From the NCBI RefSeq assembly GCF_003594915.1, contig NZ_QZCS01000013.1, forward strand, positions 1 through 64,000: a DNA stretch of 64,000 nucleotides. The letters run 5' to 3'. This document shows, one piece after another, positions 1-10,432 of this stretch. The position numbers and the translations under genes are program-made. This DNA comes from Enterobacter chuandaensis. GTDB taxonomy: Bacteria > Pseudomonadota > Gammaproteobacteria > Enterobacterales > Enterobacteriaceae. Each line of letters opens with the position of its first letter. The first letter of the stretch is position 1. The notes below the pieces were generated by a model. It ran no database searches. It was not told where the DNA came from and was given only the letters and a program-made list of their open reading frames with translations.

Positions 1-159
1 TAAGTGACAAGAGGAAATTTAAAAAAAGTTTCCATACGTGTTTTTTTTCACCAACAGCGATGAAATCAAGCTACAAATTGTTCTATTTGATGTATCTGCA
101 ACCACAATCACATCCGAGGTGGCATAATTATCAGCATGAAACATTAAGGAATAAAAGCG
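1..159. other. Leader region upstream of yieP
   Basis: No gene is supported here. The stretch is AT-rich. An AAGGA Shine-Dalgarno-like sequence lies about 12 bases before the yieP ATG, and CATAAT at 123-128 could be a -10 element without a good -35. In E. coli an rRNA operon lies beyond yieP on this side; nothing of it is visible here, so its presence to the left is only an expectation from gene order. Confidence 0.5.
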
Positions 160-867
160 ATGCCATTAAGCGCACAACAGCTGGCCGCCCAAAAAAATCT
201 GTCGTACGTGCTGGCAGAAAAGCTGGCGCAGCGGATTTTAGCGGGCAAATATGCCCCGGGTAGCATCCTGCCGGGTGAAATGGAGCTGGGTGAGCAGTTT
301 GGGGTAAGCCGCACCGCCGTTCGCGAAGCGGTGAAAACGTTGACGGCAAAAGGCATGGTGCTTCCGCGCCCTCGTATTGGCACACGCGTGATGCCACAAA
401 GTAACTGGAATTTTCTCGATCAGGAGCTGCTATCCTGGTGGATGACCGAAGATAACTTTCACCAGGTCGTCGATCACTTTCTGGTGATGCGCAGCAGCCT
501 TGAACCTCAGGCATGCCTGCTTGCCGCCACGCTTGGCACAGCAGAGCAGAAAGCGCAGCTTAACGCCTTGATGGAAGAGATGGTGTTCCTGAAAAAGCAC
601 TTCAACCGGGAACGCTGGGTAGAGGTTGATATGGCCTGGCATGAACATATCTATATGATGAGCGCGAATCCGTTCCTCACTTCCTTTGCCTCGTTGTTCC
701 ATTCGGTGTACCACACCTACTTTACCTCTATTACTCAAGACGAAGTGGTAAAGCTGGATTTGCACCAGGCAATCGTAGATGCCATTCAGGAAAGCGACGG
801 GCAGCGAGCCCTGACAGCATGCCAGGCATTGCTCACCGCGCCAACCCACCAGCAGGTAGCTAAATGA
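160..867 (+). CDS. yieP: GntR/FadR-family transcriptional regulator YieP
   Basis: The 235-residue protein has an N-terminal winged helix-turn-helix (about residues 14-80; recognition helix near [11 protein letters not shown] at 48-58) followed by an all-helical FCD-type ligand domain (about 95-230) with histidines in WHEHIY and LHQAI that fit the metal site of this family. Length and order match E. coli YieP, which lies next to hsrA. The stop overlaps the hsrA start by four bases (ATGA), so the two genes are very probably translationally coupled. The ligand is not deducible from sequence. The start is supported by an AAGGA motif upstream and by alignment of the HTH with family members. Confidence 0.9.
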   Translation: MPLSAQQLAAQKNLSYVLAEKLAQRILAGKYAPGSILPGEMELGEQFGVSRTAVREAVKTLTAKGMVLPRPRIGTRVMPQSNWNFLDQELLSWWMTEDNFHQVVDHFLVMRSSLEPQACLLAATLGTAEQKAQLNALMEEMVFLKKHFNRERWVEVDMAWHEHIYMMSANPFLTSFASLFHSVYHTYFTSITQDEVVKLDLHQAIVDAIQESDGQRALTACQALLTAPTHQQVAK

Positions 868-2297
868 CAGAGAAAAAAGCGCGCAGTATGGCCGGATTGC
901 CATGGATTGCAGCCATGGCGTTCTTTATGCAGGCACTGGATGCCACTATCCTCAACACAGCGCTCCCCGCAATTGCGCAAAGCCTTAACCGTTCTCCGCT
1001 GGCGATGCAGTCCGCCATCATCAGCTACACCCTCACGGTAGCGATGCTGATCCCGGTAAGCGGCTGGCTGGCCGACCGCTTCGGCACCCGCAGAGTCTTC
1101 ATGCTGGCCGTAACGCTCTTTACGCTCGGTTCGCTGGCCTGCGCGCTCTCCACTTCATTAACGGAACTGGTAATCTTCCGCGTGCTGCAGGGAATAGGCG
1201 GCGCGATGATGATGCCCGTGGCGCGCCTCGCCTTGCTGCGTGCCTATCCGCGCAGCGAACTGCTTCCCGTGCTCAACTTCGTCACCATGCCAGGGCTGGT
1301 CGGCCCGATTCTTGGCCCGGTACTCGGCGGCGTACTGGTGACCTGGGCAAGCTGGCACTGGATATTCCTGATCAATATTCCGATTGGTGTGGCAGGCCTG
1401 ATCTATGCCCGCAAATATATGCCGAACTTCACCACGCCAAGACGGAGCTTCGATATGGGCGGCTTTTTCCTGTTTGGCCTGAGTCTGGTGCTGTTCTCCA
1501 GCGGGATGGAGCTGTTTGGTGAGAAAATCGTTGAAACGTGGCTGGCGCTGGCCGTCATCCTCAGCGGAATTCTGCTGTTCCTTCTTTATATACGTCACGC
1601 GCGCCGTCACCCGACGCCGCTAATCTCACTTGGGCTCTTTAACACCCGAACCTTTTCCGTCGGGATCGCGGGCAATATTGCCTCACGCCTGGGCACGGGC
1701 TGCGTACCGTTCCTGATGCCGCTGATGCTGCAGGTCGGTTTTGGCTACCCGGCGCTGATTGCGGGCTGCATGATGGCGCCCACGGCGATGGGCTCGATCC
1801 TGGCGAAATCAACGGTTACGCAGGTACTGCGCTGGTTTGGCTATCGTAAAACGCTGGTTGGCGTGACGGTCTTTATCGGTCTGATGATTGCGCAGTTCTC
1901 GCTGCAATCCGCTGCGTTACCGGTCTGGATGCTGATCCTGCCGCTGTTTGTGCTGGGAATGGCGATGTCAACGCAGTTCACGTCAATGAACACCATCACC
2001 CTTGCGGACCTGACCGACGAGAATGCAAGCAGCGGCAACAGCGTACTGGCGGTTACGCAACAGTTATCAATTAGTCTTGGGGTTGCCGTGAGCGCGGCGG
2101 TACTGCGGTTTTATGAAGGGTTCGATAGTACAAATACCGTTGAGCAGTTCCACTACACCTTTATCACCATGGGCGCGCTTACCGTGGTATCGGCGCTGGT
2201 CTTTATGTTGTTAAAACCGAAAGATGGCCGAAACCTGATTAAAGAACGTCACAAAGAAAAGGCTAAACCGAACCGCGTTCCATCAAAACAGGAGTAA
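864..2297 (+). CDS. hsrA: MFS transporter HsrA (DHA2 type, 14 TM)
   Basis: This 477-residue integral membrane protein is an MFS drug:proton antiporter of the 14-helix DHA2 family. It starts with hydrophobic helices containing [14 protein letters not shown], the family motif with the charged residue in helix 1, followed by the loop motif [13 protein letters not shown] and the helix-5 motif [10 protein letters not shown]. Size and locus match E. coli HsrA (YieO). The substrate is not known from sequence. It is coupled to yieP by a four-base overlap. Its last 35 bases overlap the end of the convergent rbsR gene, so the two transcripts must run antisense to each other over this stretch. Confidence 0.9.
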   Translation: MTEKKARSMAGLPWIAAMAFFMQALDATILNTALPAIAQSLNRSPLAMQSAIISYTLTVAMLIPVSGWLADRFGTRRVFMLAVTLFTLGSLACALSTSLTELVIFRVLQGIGGAMMMPVARLALLRAYPRSELLPVLNFVTMPGLVGPILGPVLGGVLVTWASWHWIFLINIPIGVAGLIYARKYMPNFTTPRRSFDMGGFFLFGLSLVLFSSGMELFGEKIVETWLALAVILSGILLFLLYIRHARRHPTPLISLGLFNTRTFSVGIAGNIASRLGTGCVPFLMPLMLQVGFGYPALIAGCMMAPTAMGSILAKSTVTQVLRWFGYRKTLVGVTVFIGLMIAQFSLQSAALPVWMLILPLFVLGMAMSTQFTSMNTITLADLTDENASSGNSVLAVTQQLSISLGVAVSAAVLRFYEGFDSTNTVEQFHYTFITMGALTVVSALVFMLLKPKDGRNLIKERHKEKAKPNRVPSKQE

Positions 2298-3255
2298 GCT
2301 GCAGACGTTGCTGCTGCAGCGTGGGCTGCGCCATACGGTGGATTAGTACATCGATGGCCAGCTCACCCAGTTCATCCTTCGGCTGATGGATAGTGGTCAG
2401 CGGCGGCGTCATATAGCGCGCCAGTTCGATATCATCGTAGCCCACGATCGCCATATCGTCCGGAACGCGTAGCCCCGCCTGATACAGCGCCTGATAAGCG
2501 CCAAACGCCATCGCATCGTTACCGATAAACACCGCCTGCGGGCGCGGCTTTTGCGCCAGCAGCTTCTGCATCGCCTCGAATCCACCGTTAAACTCGAAAT
2601 CGCCGGTGATGCGGTAGCCATCAGGAATGGCAAGCCCTGCCCGCTCCATTGCCGAAAGATAGCCTTCCAGACGCAGGCGCGCCGGGGTTTTATCCAGCGG
2701 GCCGGTAATGCAGGCGATGCGGGTATGGCCCTTATCGATCAGATGCTGAGTCGCCATATCGCCGCCCAGCAGGGAGTTATCCTGAATCAGATCGCTGGTC
2801 CCATCGAACGGCGCCCAGTCCATCATCACTGTGGGAATCGAGGGATAGCGCTGGATGATCTCTTTCGAGGGTTGATGCGTTTCGGTACAGAGCAGCAGCA
2901 GCCCGTCGACGCGTTTTTGCATCAGCGTTTCCAGGTTGCGGTTCATGCGCTGCTCGTCGCCTTCGGTATTGCACAGCACCAGGCTGTAGCCACGCTCGAA
3001 GCAGCTGCGCTCCACGCCGCGCACCAGTTCAGAATAGAAAGGGTTCGTACTGGCCGTGATCAGCATGCCGATGGTGCGCGTCTGGTTGAGCTTGAGACTG
3101 CGCGCCAGCGCCGACGGCGCATAGTTGAGATCTTTTACTGCGGCTTCGACTTTCTCCCGAATCGCCTCGCTGACGAAACGATCGTTATTAATAACGTGAG
3201 AGACGGTCGAAGTAGAAACGCCCGCCATGCGGGCGACATCTTTCATCGTAGCCAA
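2263..3255 (-). CDS. rbsR: Ribose operon repressor RbsR (LacI family)
   Basis: RbsR is the LacI-type repressor of the ribose operon. The N-terminal helix-turn-helix ([20 protein letters not shown]) and hinge ([10 protein letters not shown]) are followed by a periplasmic-binding-protein-like ribose-sensing domain, 330 residues in all, the E. coli length. The chosen start is TTG at 3255 (MATMKD), as for the E. coli protein; an ATG three codons later (3246) is the alternative. The gene is last in rbsDACBKR, three bases after rbsK, so the repressor is co-transcribed with what it controls. Its probable operators are the two CGAAACGTTTCG palindromes before rbsD. The 3' end overlaps hsrA by 35 bases. 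Confidence 0.96.
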   Translation of the reverse strand: MATMKDVARMAGVSTSTVSHVINNDRFVSEAIREKVEAAVKDLNYAPSALARSLKLNQTRTIGMLITASTNPFYSELVRGVERSCFERGYSLVLCNTEGDEQRMNRNLETLMQKRVDGLLLLCTETHQPSKEIIQRYPSIPTVMMDWAPFDGTSDLIQDNSLLGGDMATQHLIDKGHTRIACITGPLDKTPARLRLEGYLSAMERAGLAIPDGYRITGDFEFNGGFEAMQKLLAQKPRPQAVFIGNDAMAFGAYQALYQAGLRVPDDMAIVGYDDIELARYMTPPLTTIHQPKDELGELAIDVLIHRMAQPTLQQQRLQLTPVLMERGSV

Positions 3256-3258
3256 GCG

Positions 3259-4188
3259 TTACCCCTGCTGACTTAAGAATTCATCGATCTCTTTACGCCA
3301 CGGAACGGAAGGCTGTGCGCCTTTGCGCGTCACCGCGATAGCCGCAGCCGCATGCGCAAAGCGGATGGCATCATCCATCGCTTTTCCTTCCAGCAGCGCC
3401 GTCACCAGCGCACCGTTAAAGGTATCTCCCGCTGCGATGGTATCAATGGCTTTCACCTTAAAGCCCGGCACGCGACGACCTTCGCAGTTTACGCTTGCCC
3501 ACACGCCGCGGCTGCCGAGGGTAATAATAACGGTGCCGATACCTTTATCGTGCAGCGCTTTTGCCGCACGCGCTGCATCGTCGTCATTCTCAACACGAAT
3601 GCCCGTCAGCTTTTCCGCTTCGGTTTCGTTTGGCGTGATGATGTCCACCAGCACCAGCAGCTCGTCTGATAATACACGGGCTGGGGCCGGGTTAAGTACT
3701 ACAGTGGTATGATTTTCATGCGCAATTTTCGCGGCAGCCAGCACGCTTTCAACCGGAGATTCCAGCTGCATCAGCAGGGCTTCCGCTCTGGCAATGATCC
3801 CGCGCTGCGCGTCGACGCGTTCTGTCGTTAACGCAGCATTAGCCCCCGCATGAATACCGATAACATTCTCACCTTCCGCGTTGACGAAAATCAGCGCCAC
3901 GCCGGTAGATTCCCCTGCAACTACGCTGACCGGCGCGATATCAATACGATCGCTGACCAGCTGTTTGCGAACGCGCTCGCCCGTATCGTCATCACCCGTG
4001 CAGGCGATAAACGCAATATTCGCTCCGCTGCGTCCGGCAGCGACGGCCTGATTTGCGCCTTTACCGCCAAACGCCACCTGATACTGATTACCGGTGACGG
4101 TTTCGCCCGGCGTAGGGAACGATTCAAGGTTAAGAATGTGATCGGCATTGATACTGCCAAGGACGACGAGGTTGCCTGCGGTTTTCAT
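3259..4188 (-). CDS. rbsK: Ribokinase
   Basis: Ribokinase phosphorylates ribose to ribose 5-phosphate with ATP in the cytoplasm. The protein is a PfkB-family sugar kinase with the GGKGANQAVAA signature near residues 40-50 and the C-terminal DTIAAGDTFNGAL motif carrying the catalytic aspartate. I chose ATG at 4188 (309 residues, MKTAGNLVVLG), which matches E. coli RbsK; an in-frame ATG five codons upstream at 4203 is possible, and neither has a strong Shine-Dalgarno sequence. It lies downstream of rbsB behind two hairpins and just upstream of rbsR. Confidence 0.95.
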   Translation of the reverse strand: MKTAGNLVVLGSINADHILNLESFPTPGETVTGNQYQVAFGGKGANQAVAAGRSGANIAFIACTGDDDTGERVRKQLVSDRIDIAPVSVVAGESTGVALIFVNAEGENVIGIHAGANAALTTERVDAQRGIIARAEALLMQLESPVESVLAAAKIAHENHTTVVLNPAPARVLSDELLVLVDIITPNETEAEKLTGIRVENDDDAARAAKALHDKGIGTVIITLGSRGVWASVNCEGRRVPGFKVKAIDTIAAGDTFNGALVTALLEGKAMDDAIRFAHAAAAIAVTRKGAQPSVPWRKEIDEFLSQQG

Positions 4189-4210
4189 GGTTGGGTTGTC
4201 CATCTGAGAG

Positions 4211-4234
4211 CGCCACCGGTATTACCCGGTGGCG
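4211..4234. repeat. rbsB-rbsK intercistronic hairpin
   Basis: CGCCACCGG at 4211-4219 pairs with CCGGTGGCG at 4226-4234 across a 6-base loop. A second small hairpin (AGGCAG 4266-4271 with CTGCCT 4278-4283) sits nearer the rbsB stop. There is no U-run, so these look like mRNA-stabilising or processing structures after the abundant binding-protein message rather than terminators. A small RNA (RbsZ) has been reported from the rbsB 3' region in E. coli; whether this stretch makes one is untested. Confidence 0.6.
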
Positions 4235-4294
4235 TATGCCACACTTTTCTTTATTGGTGTCCCTCAGGCAGCCAGCGACTGCCTGATTCGCCTT

Positions 4295-5185
4295 TTACTG
4301 CTTGATGACCAGCTTCAGGTCAACCGGGTATTTGGCCTGAACTTTTTCGCCCTTCAGCACTTTGTCGGCAGTTTCAACGCCAGTCGCGCCAATCTGCTCA
4401 GGCAGCTGAGCGATGGTCGCCGCCAGTTTGCCATCATTTACTGCTTTTTCACCATCCGGCGTACCGTCAAATCCGACAACCATCACATCAGATTTACCTG
4501 CGGTCTGCAGGGCACGCAGCGCGCCGAGCGCCATTTCGTCGTTCTGGGCGAATACCGCCTGCACGTCAGGATGCGCGGTCAGCAGGTTCTGCATAACGTT
4601 CAGACCCTTAGTACGGTCGAAGTCTGCCGGCTGGCTTGCCAGCACGTTAAATTTGTGCGCAGCCACAGCCTGCTGGAAGCCTTCACCACGCTCACGCGCT
4701 GCGGAAGTCCCGGCAATGCCCTGCAGTTCGATAACTTTCGCGCCTTCACCGGCTTTCTTCGCAATGTAGTCACCCGCGATTTTGCCGCCCAGCACGTTAT
4801 CAGACGCAATGTGACTCACTACTTCGCCCTTCGTTGCCTGACGGTCCAGGGTGATTACCGGGATCTTCGCCTGGTTTGCCATTTTAACGGCGTTACCTAC
4901 TGCATCGGAATCGGTTGGGTTGATCAGCAGAATTTTAGTACCACGCACGGTCAGGTCCTGAACGTTCGCCAGCTCTTTCGCCGGGTTGTTCTGAGAATCC
5001 AGCACCACCAGGTTGTAGCCCAGCTTATCCGCTTCTTTCTGCGCACCATCCTTCAGGGAGACGAAGAACGGGTTGTTCAGGGTAGAGACAACCAGCGCGA
5101 TGGTATCTTTCGCCATGGCGTTAGCACTTACGGTTGCGCTCAGCGCGACAGCAGAAACCAGGGTAGCCAGTTTTTTCATGTTCAT
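4295..5185 (-). CDS. rbsB: D-ribose periplasmic binding protein
   Basis: RbsB captures D-ribose in the periplasm for the RbsAC importer and, in E. coli, also presents it to the chemoreceptor Trg. The 296-residue precursor has a typical signal peptide (MNMKK, a hydrophobic core, cleavage after ANAMA at residue 25), giving mature KDTIALV. The rest is a type I periplasmic binding fold (Peripla_BP_4) nearly identical to E. coli, including the ligand-region motifs [18 protein letters not shown] and VGFDGTPDG. It follows rbsC by 27 bases. It is the operon member expected to be most abundant, and hairpins follow its stop. Confidence 0.97.
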   Translation of the reverse strand: MNMKKLATLVSAVALSATVSANAMAKDTIALVVSTLNNPFFVSLKDGAQKEADKLGYNLVVLDSQNNPAKELANVQDLTVRGTKILLINPTDSDAVGNAVKMANQAKIPVITLDRQATKGEVVSHIASDNVLGGKIAGDYIAKKAGEGAKVIELQGIAGTSAARERGEGFQQAVAAHKFNVLASQPADFDRTKGLNVMQNLLTAHPDVQAVFAQNDEMALGALRALQTAGKSDVMVVGFDGTPDGEKAVNDGKLAATIAQLPEQIGATGVETADKVLKGEKVQAKYPVDLKLVIKQ

Positions 5186-5212
5186 ATCTAAGATGTCCTG
5201 TAGTGTCGTCAG

Positions 5213-6178
5213 TTACTGTTTTTTGTTGTCTACCAGGACCGCCAGCAAAATCACCACTGCCTTAACGATCATCTGGTAATAGGAGGAAACACCTAACAAA
5301 TTCAAACCATTATTCAGGAAACCAAGAATCAGTGCGCCGATCAATGTCCCAACAATGCGACCTTTACCGCCCGCAAGACTCGTACCGCCCAGAACCACTG
5401 CCGCAATGGCATCCAGCTCATAACCCGTACCTGCCGTTGGCTGCGCAGAGGAGAGACGCGCCACTTCAATGATGCCCGCCAGCGACGCCAGCAGGCCGCA
5501 CAGGGAGTAAACGATAATTTTGACTTTATTGACGCTGATACCGGACAGGCGCGTTGCCGCTTCGTTACCGCCCAGCGCGTAGATATAACGGCCCAGACGA
5601 GTGTGGTGCAGCATGTACCACGCCGCCAGGAAGACGATAGCCATGATCCAGACCGGCGTCGGAACCCCCAGCGGGCGACCGATACCGAACCAGCCAAACA
5701 GATCCGCGTTATCGGTGAAGCCGGTATTAACCGGGCTGCCGTTGGTGTAAACCATGGTCACACCGCGCAGCAGCAGCATCATCACCAGCGTGGCGATGAA
5801 CGCCTGAACGCGGCCTTTTGCCACAATCACGCCGGTTACGGCACCAATCGCCGCGCCAGCGGCCAGCGCAGCGGCAACGGCCACCAGCGCGTTGACTTCA
5901 ATGCCAACAATCGAAGCGGCGATCGCACCGGTGAGCGCCAGCAGGGAACCGACGGACAGATCGATACCCGAGGTCAAAATCACCAGCGTCATGCCGACCG
6001 CCATAATGGCATTCACCGACGTCTGCTGCAGAATGTTGAACAGGTTATTCACGGTGAAGAAATTCGGGCTCATAGTCGACACAATCGCGATCAACACCAG
6101 CAGGGCAATCAGCGATTTTTGTTCCATCAGCCATGCCTTTGTGAAATAGCGGCGACCAGAAACAGCCTGGGTAGTCAT
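5213..6178 (-). CDS. rbsC: Ribose ABC transporter permease
   Basis: RbsC forms the membrane channel of the ribose ABC importer. The 321-residue protein has about ten hydrophobic segments and the BPD_transp_2 family sequence GIDLSVGSLLALTGA and the cytoplasmic loop LGGNEAATRLSGI that contacts the ATPase. Length equals E. coli RbsC. It begins four bases after the rbsA stop, so it is translated from the same message and probably coupled. Confidence 0.97.
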   Translation of the reverse strand: MTTQAVSGRRYFTKAWLMEQKSLIALLVLIAIVSTMSPNFFTVNNLFNILQQTSVNAIMAVGMTLVILTSGIDLSVGSLLALTGAIAASIVGIEVNALVAVAAALAAGAAIGAVTGVIVAKGRVQAFIATLVMMLLLRGVTMVYTNGSPVNTGFTDNADLFGWFGIGRPLGVPTPVWIMAIVFLAAWYMLHHTRLGRYIYALGGNEAATRLSGISVNKVKIIVYSLCGLLASLAGIIEVARLSSAQPTAGTGYELDAIAAVVLGGTSLAGGKGRIVGTLIGALILGFLNNGLNLLGVSSYYQMIVKAVVILLAVLVDNKKQ

Positions 6179-6182
6179 CTTC

Positions 6183-7688
6183 TTACTCCTGATTCACGCG
6201 ATTAAGCTTGCCCACAGCGGCAGCCATCAGAACTTCCTGGGTGGCCTGCTCGCGAGTGAATTCACCGCCGAGATGCCCTTCATGCATGACGATAATGCGA
6301 TCGCTCATGCCTAATACCTCTGGCATCTCGGAAGAGACCAGAATGATGCTCAGACCGTCGGCCTTAAACTGGTTAATCAGCTGATAGATCTCTTTCTTCG
6401 CGCCCACGTCTACGCCGCGGGTTGGCTCATCGAGGATCAGCACTTTCGGGCGCGTCATCAGCCCGCGGGCAATCGCCACTTTCTGCTGATTCCCGCCGGA
6501 CAACAGGCCAATCGCCTGCTCCATTGACGGGGTTTTGACGTTAAAGAGACGGATAAAATCGCTGACCGCCTGCTGTTCGTCTTTATGCTTCAGGCTACCG
6601 CCGCTATGGCTGAAATAGCGCAGCGCGGTCAGGGACATGTTCTCTTTTACCGACATGCCCAGCACTAAGCCGTCGCGCTTACGGTCTTCAGAGATATAGA
6701 CGATGCCGTTCGCCAAGCCGTCCTGCGGCGAGCGGGTCACCACTTCATGACCATCAAGGGTGACGTAACCGCTCGTGCGCGGCAGTGCGCCGTAGAGTAC
6801 TTTCATCAACTCGGTACGGCCCGCGCCCATCAGGCCCGCCACACCCAGGATCTCGCCCTGACGCAGGGTAAAGGTCACATCATTCACACCCGGACCGCAG
6901 AGGTTGTCCACCTTCAGGCGGATCTCACCCGGCGCTTTGTCCAGATGCGGATACTGATCTTCGAGCTTACGTCCCACCATCATTTCGATAAGCGTATCTT
7001 CGGTCAGCGTCGCCACTTCGCGCTCGGCAATAAACTGCCCGTCGCGGAAGACGGTAACGTCATCGCAGATCTCGAAAATCTCTTTCATACGGTGGGAGAT
7101 ATAGACAATCCCGCGCCCCTGCGATTTCAGCTCGCGGATAACGCGGAACAGGGATTCGGTTTCGGTATCGGTCAGGGCGTCGGTCGGTTCATCCATAATG
7201 ATGACCTTCGATTCAAAGCTCAGCACCTTCGCAATTTCCACCATCTGCTGATCGCCGATGGAGAGATCGCCCACCAGGCGGTCACTCTTAAAGCGCAGGT
7301 TCAGCTTCGCCAGCAGCTTGTCCGCTTCGGCGTACATGGTTTTCCAGTCGATTTTACCGAACCGGTTCACAAACTCGCGGCCGAGGAAGATATTCTCGGC
7401 AATGGTGAGCTGCGGGATGAGGTTCAGCTCCTGGTGGATAATGCCGATACCCGCTTCCTGAGAGGATTTCGGGCCGTTAAAGGTGGTCTCTTTACCCAGC
7501 CATAAGAGCGAACCGGCATCGCGTTGGTAGATACCGGTCAGCACTTTCATCATGGTGGATTTGCCGGCACCGTTTTCGCCCACCAGCGCCATCACGCGTC
7601 CTGGATAGACGTTCAGCGCCGCACCGGAGAGGGCTTTTACGCCCGGGAACGATTTATCGATCCCTTTGAGTTGCAGTAATGCGTCCAT
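6183..7688 (-). CDS. rbsA: Ribose ABC transporter ATP-binding protein
   Basis: RbsA powers ribose import. The 501-residue protein is a tandem ABC ATPase: the first domain has a complete Walker A (GENGAGKST), the signature region [15 protein letters not shown] and Walker [11 protein letters not shown]; the second has the degenerate A-loop [12 protein letters not shown] and the signature [15 protein letters not shown], as is usual for this carbohydrate subfamily. The ATG at 7688 is chosen because E. coli RbsA starts there ([11 protein letters not shown]); a longer in-frame extension to 7733 would run into rbsD. It starts seven bases after the rbsD stop. Confidence 0.97.
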   Translation of the reverse strand: MDALLQLKGIDKSFPGVKALSGAALNVYPGRVMALVGENGAGKSTMMKVLTGIYQRDAGSLLWLGKETTFNGPKSSQEAGIGIIHQELNLIPQLTIAENIFLGREFVNRFGKIDWKTMYAEADKLLAKLNLRFKSDRLVGDLSIGDQQMVEIAKVLSFESKVIIMDEPTDALTDTETESLFRVIRELKSQGRGIVYISHRMKEIFEICDDVTVFRDGQFIAEREVATLTEDTLIEMMVGRKLEDQYPHLDKAPGEIRLKVDNLCGPGVNDVTFTLRQGEILGVAGLMGAGRTELMKVLYGALPRTSGYVTLDGHEVVTRSPQDGLANGIVYISEDRKRDGLVLGMSVKENMSLTALRYFSHSGGSLKHKDEQQAVSDFIRLFNVKTPSMEQAIGLLSGGNQQKVAIARGLMTRPKVLILDEPTRGVDVGAKKEIYQLINQFKADGLSIILVSSEMPEVLGMSDRIIVMHEGHLGGEFTREQATQEVLMAAAVGKLNRVNQE

Positions 7689-7695
7689 GATGGCC

Positions 7696-8115
7696 TCAGA
7701 AGGTGACGCCAGCACAGAGAATGATATTCGCATACGGGGAACACTCCCCGCTGCGAATCACCGCCTGACTGTCTGCGGTTTGTTGTTTGAACTGTTCGTG
7801 CGTTGTGTAACGAATTTCTATGGTGTTTCCCTGGTGTTGTTGCAGTTGCTCAATATGGCTGAGCAACGTTTCGTGGAGTTGCGGATTATGTTGTTTGATT
7901 TCCGCCGCGAGAATGGCTGCCTCAACCTGCATCTCCGCCGTCACGACTTCCAGTACCTGCATAAACGAAGGGACACCCTGCGTTAACGCCATATCAATAC
8001 GGGTTGTGCTGCGCGGAACCGGTAAGCCTGCATCGCAAACTACCAGCGTATCGGTATGCCCAAGACGGGAAATAACCGATGAGATTTCTGAGTTGAGAAC
8101 CGTGCCTTTCTTCAT
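7696..8115 (-). CDS. rbsD: D-ribose pyranase
   Basis: RbsD interconverts the beta-pyran and beta-furan forms of D-ribose so that ribokinase gets its furanose substrate. The protein has 139 residues, the E. coli length, and the conserved N-terminal segment [26 protein letters not shown], with the family histidine and aspartate (H16, D22 by my count) near the active site. It is the first gene of the operon and follows a leader with the RbsR operators and a candidate CRP-dependent promoter. Confidence 0.96.
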   Translation of the reverse strand: MKKGTVLNSEISSVISRLGHTDTLVVCDAGLPVPRSTTRIDMALTQGVPSFMQVLEVVTAEMQVEAAILAAEIKQHNPQLHETLLSHIEQLQQHQGNTIEIRYTTHEQFKQQTADSQAVIRSGECSPYANIILCAGVTF

Positions 8116-8129
8116 TTTCTTGCTCCACT

Positions 8130-8222
8130 AGCGAAACGTTTCGCTACAAAGAGTGTAGACGCAAGAGTGTTCAGAAAACCACCATGACGTAACGGATTTG
8201 TGATCAACGTCGAAACGTTTCG
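8130..8222 (-). promoter_or_regulatory. rbs operon promoter with two RbsR-type operators and a CRP-like site
   Basis: Two copies of the palindrome CGAAACGTTTCG lie at 8132-8143 (extended to AGCGAAACGTTTCGCT at 8130-8145) and 8211-8222, 79 bp centre to centre. On the minus strand a -10-like TACACT occupies 8157-8152, which would place the first operator over the transcription start. A CRP-like site TGTGA-N6-TCGAA at 8199-8214 is centred about 61 bp upstream of that start, the usual class I distance, and overlaps the second operator. The palindromes are visible; binding assignments come from the known E. coli rbs operator. Confidence 0.8.
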
Positions 8223-8250
8223 CTAAGTGAAATGGAGTGGAGGTAAATGC

Positions 8251-8278
8251 AAAACGGTAACCCCAAGGTTACCGTTTT
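8251..8278. terminator. Hairpin downstream of kup (terminator-like)
   Basis: A perfect 12-bp stem (AAAACGGTAACC with GGTTACCGTTTT) with a CCAA loop is followed by T-runs on both strands. It lies between the kup stop and the rbs promoter and probably ends kup transcription. Confidence 0.75.
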
Positions 8279-8289
8279 TTATGTTTGCG

Positions 8290-8322
8290 CCCTCTCCCAC
8301 AGGGAGAGGGTCGGGGTGAGGG
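8290..8322. repeat. Intergenic palindromic repeat, CCCTCTCCC family
   Basis: CCCTCTCCC and GGGAGAGGG pair across a short loop and are followed by a TCGGGGTGAGGG tail. The same core recurs as an inverted pair at 27532-27628. It lies immediately after the kup stop. Confidence 0.8.
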
Positions 8323-8341
8323 CATCAGGCCGCACAAAGAC

Positions 8342-10210
8342 TTAAATCTCAACCTGCGTCCCCAGCTCAATCACGCGGTTAGGCGGGATCTCAAACTGGT
8401 CAGGCGCGCGCAGGGCGTTACGTTGCAGAATGAGGTACAGCTTGCCGCGCAGGCGCAGGTACCACGGACGCTTGCCGATGATCAGCGACTCGTGCGACAT
8501 AAAGAATGACGTCTCCATCATCCGGCAGCTTAACCCTTCCAGACCGCAGCGGTGGAACACCTCTTCCACGTTCGGCGTTTCGCGCCAGCCGTAGCTTGCC
8601 ACCACGCGCCAGAAGGTTGGCGATAGCTGCTCGATCTGCACGCGACGCACGTTGTGAACATACGGCGCATCTTCTGTACGCAGCGTCAGCAGGATCACGC
8701 GCTCGTGCAGCACCTTGTTGTGCTTAAGGTTATGCATCAGCGCAAACGGGATCACGTTCAGGGCGCGAGACATATAAACCGCGGTACCCGGCACGCGCAC
8801 CGGCGGGGATTTCTCCAGCGATGCGATCATCGCCTCCAGAGAATTCCCGTGCTCATGCATGCGGCGCAGCAGACGGAAGCGCTCGCTCTTCCATGTGGTC
8901 ATCACAATGAACATCAACAGGCCCAGCGTCAGCGGCAGCCAGCCGCCGGAGACAATTTTGTCGAGGTTCGCGGAGAACAGCGGTACGTCGATGCACAGGA
9001 AGCCGACCAGAATCATCGCCACGAGGAATTTATTCCAGTGCCAGTTGCGGTACGCCACCGTGGTGGAGAGAAGCGACGTCAGCACCATCGTACCGGTCAC
9101 GGCAATACCATAGGCTGCCGCCAGATTACTGGAGTGCTCGAAGCTGACGATCACAATCACAACAGCAAAGTAGAGCAGCCAGTTAACGAACGGGATGTAA
9201 ATCTGACCCGACTCCATTTCTGAAGTATGGATAATGCGCATTGGCGAGAGATACCCCAGACGCACGGCCTGGCGCGTCAGAGAGAAGACGCCGGAAATCA
9301 CCGCCTGAGACGCAATAACCGTCGCCAGCGTAGCGAGGATCAGCATAGGCACCAGCGCCCAGTCAGGTGCCAGCAGGAAGAACGGGTTCTTAATTGCCTC
9401 CGGGTTTTTGAGTAACAGCGCGCCCTGGCCGAAGTAATTCAGTACCAGCGACGGCAGCACAACCATAAACCAGGCCACGCGGATAGGCAGCTTCCCGAAG
9501 TGCCCCATATCGGCATACAACGCCTCAACGCCGGTGATGGAAAGCACGACCGCACCCAGCGCCACGAAGGAAACCACTTTGTATTCCAGGAAGAAATGCA
9601 CTGCCCAGTATGGGTTCAGCGCCTGAAGGACTTCCGGGTTAGCGATGATGCTACGCAAACCGAGCGCGGCCAGGATCAGGAACCAGGCCAGCATAATCGG
9701 CGCAAACAGTTTCCCCACCAGCCCGGTACCATGCTTCTGGATCATAAATAGCAGCGTCAGAACGATGATTGCCAGCGGGACAACCCAGGTATCAAGCTTC
9801 GGGGCAATAATTTCCAGCCCTTCAATCGCCGAGAGCACAGAGATAGCTGGCGTTATAACCACTTCCCCGTAGAAGAAGCTGCCGCCTATCAGGCCGATAA
9901 TCACCAGCACAGACGTCATTCTGGCCGAGGTATTGCGCCCTGCAAGGGACATCAGGGTCAGGATACCGCCTTCACCCGCGTTATCAGCGCGCATAACGAA
10001 GGAGAGATATTTAACGGAAACGACCAGGATAAGCAGCCAGAAGATGAGGGACAGGAAGCCAAATACGGCATCGCGCTCAACTCCAAAGCCAAACTGGCCG
10101 GACAAACATTCACGAAGCGTATAAAGCGGGCTGGTGCCGATATCACCGTAGACAACCCCGATCGCCGCAAGCGTAATTGCGGGTAATGATTGCTTATTAT
10201 CAGTGCTCAT
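8342..10210 (-). CDS. kup: Low-affinity potassium transporter Kup
   Basis: Kup is the constitutive K+/H+ symporter of the KUP/HAK/KT family. The 622-residue protein has about 12 hydrophobic helices in its first 430 residues, the family signature [11 protein letters not shown] at 20-30, the GEGGILTL motif, and a C-terminal cytoplasmic domain. It is nearly identical to E. coli Kup throughout, including the [10 protein letters not shown] end. It is transcribed toward rbsD but separated from it by a hairpin, a repeat and the rbs promoter. ravA is divergent. Confidence 0.97.
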   Translation of the reverse strand: MSTDNKQSLPAITLAAIGVVYGDIGTSPLYTLRECLSGQFGFGVERDAVFGFLSLIFWLLILVVSVKYLSFVMRADNAGEGGILTLMSLAGRNTSARMTSVLVIIGLIGGSFFYGEVVITPAISVLSAIEGLEIIAPKLDTWVVPLAIIVLTLLFMIQKHGTGLVGKLFAPIMLAWFLILAALGLRSIIANPEVLQALNPYWAVHFFLEYKVVSFVALGAVVLSITGVEALYADMGHFGKLPIRVAWFMVVLPSLVLNYFGQGALLLKNPEAIKNPFFLLAPDWALVPMLILATLATVIASQAVISGVFSLTRQAVRLGYLSPMRIIHTSEMESGQIYIPFVNWLLYFAVVIVIVSFEHSSNLAAAYGIAVTGTMVLTSLLSTTVAYRNWHWNKFLVAMILVGFLCIDVPLFSANLDKIVSGGWLPLTLGLLMFIVMTTWKSERFRLLRRMHEHGNSLEAMIASLEKSPPVRVPGTAVYMSRALNVIPFALMHNLKHNKVLHERVILLTLRTEDAPYVHNVRRVQIEQLSPTFWRVVASYGWRETPNVEEVFHRCGLEGLSCRMMETSFFMSHESLIIGKRPWYLRLRGKLYLILQRNALRAPDQFEIPPNRVIELGTQVEI

Positions 10211-10432
10211 AGACTAGTCTTTTCGTTTAAATAACAAATGTGTTCCTGATCCCTTGGTCCACAAAAAGCGCACAGTATGCACGATTCATTGCAAAATCGT
10301 ACCCCTAAATGCAACCGCATTAATGTAGCGCAAAGAAAATTGCGCCGCACTTCAGCCTATTACCAGCCCTGACTGAAACGTCTATACTCGCTTCAATTAG
10401 CCGCCACGACGGCGAAAGGATGCAAAACTATT
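10211..10432. promoter_or_regulatory. kup/ravA divergent control region
   Basis: This 222-bp region separates kup and ravA. CTATACT at 10382-10388, 50 bases before the ravA ATG, fits an extended stationary-phase (sigma-S) -10 element; ravA-viaA is sigma-S dependent in E. coli. GAAAGGA at 10413-10419 is the probable ribosome-binding site. No kup promoter could be assigned with confidence. Confidence 0.5.
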
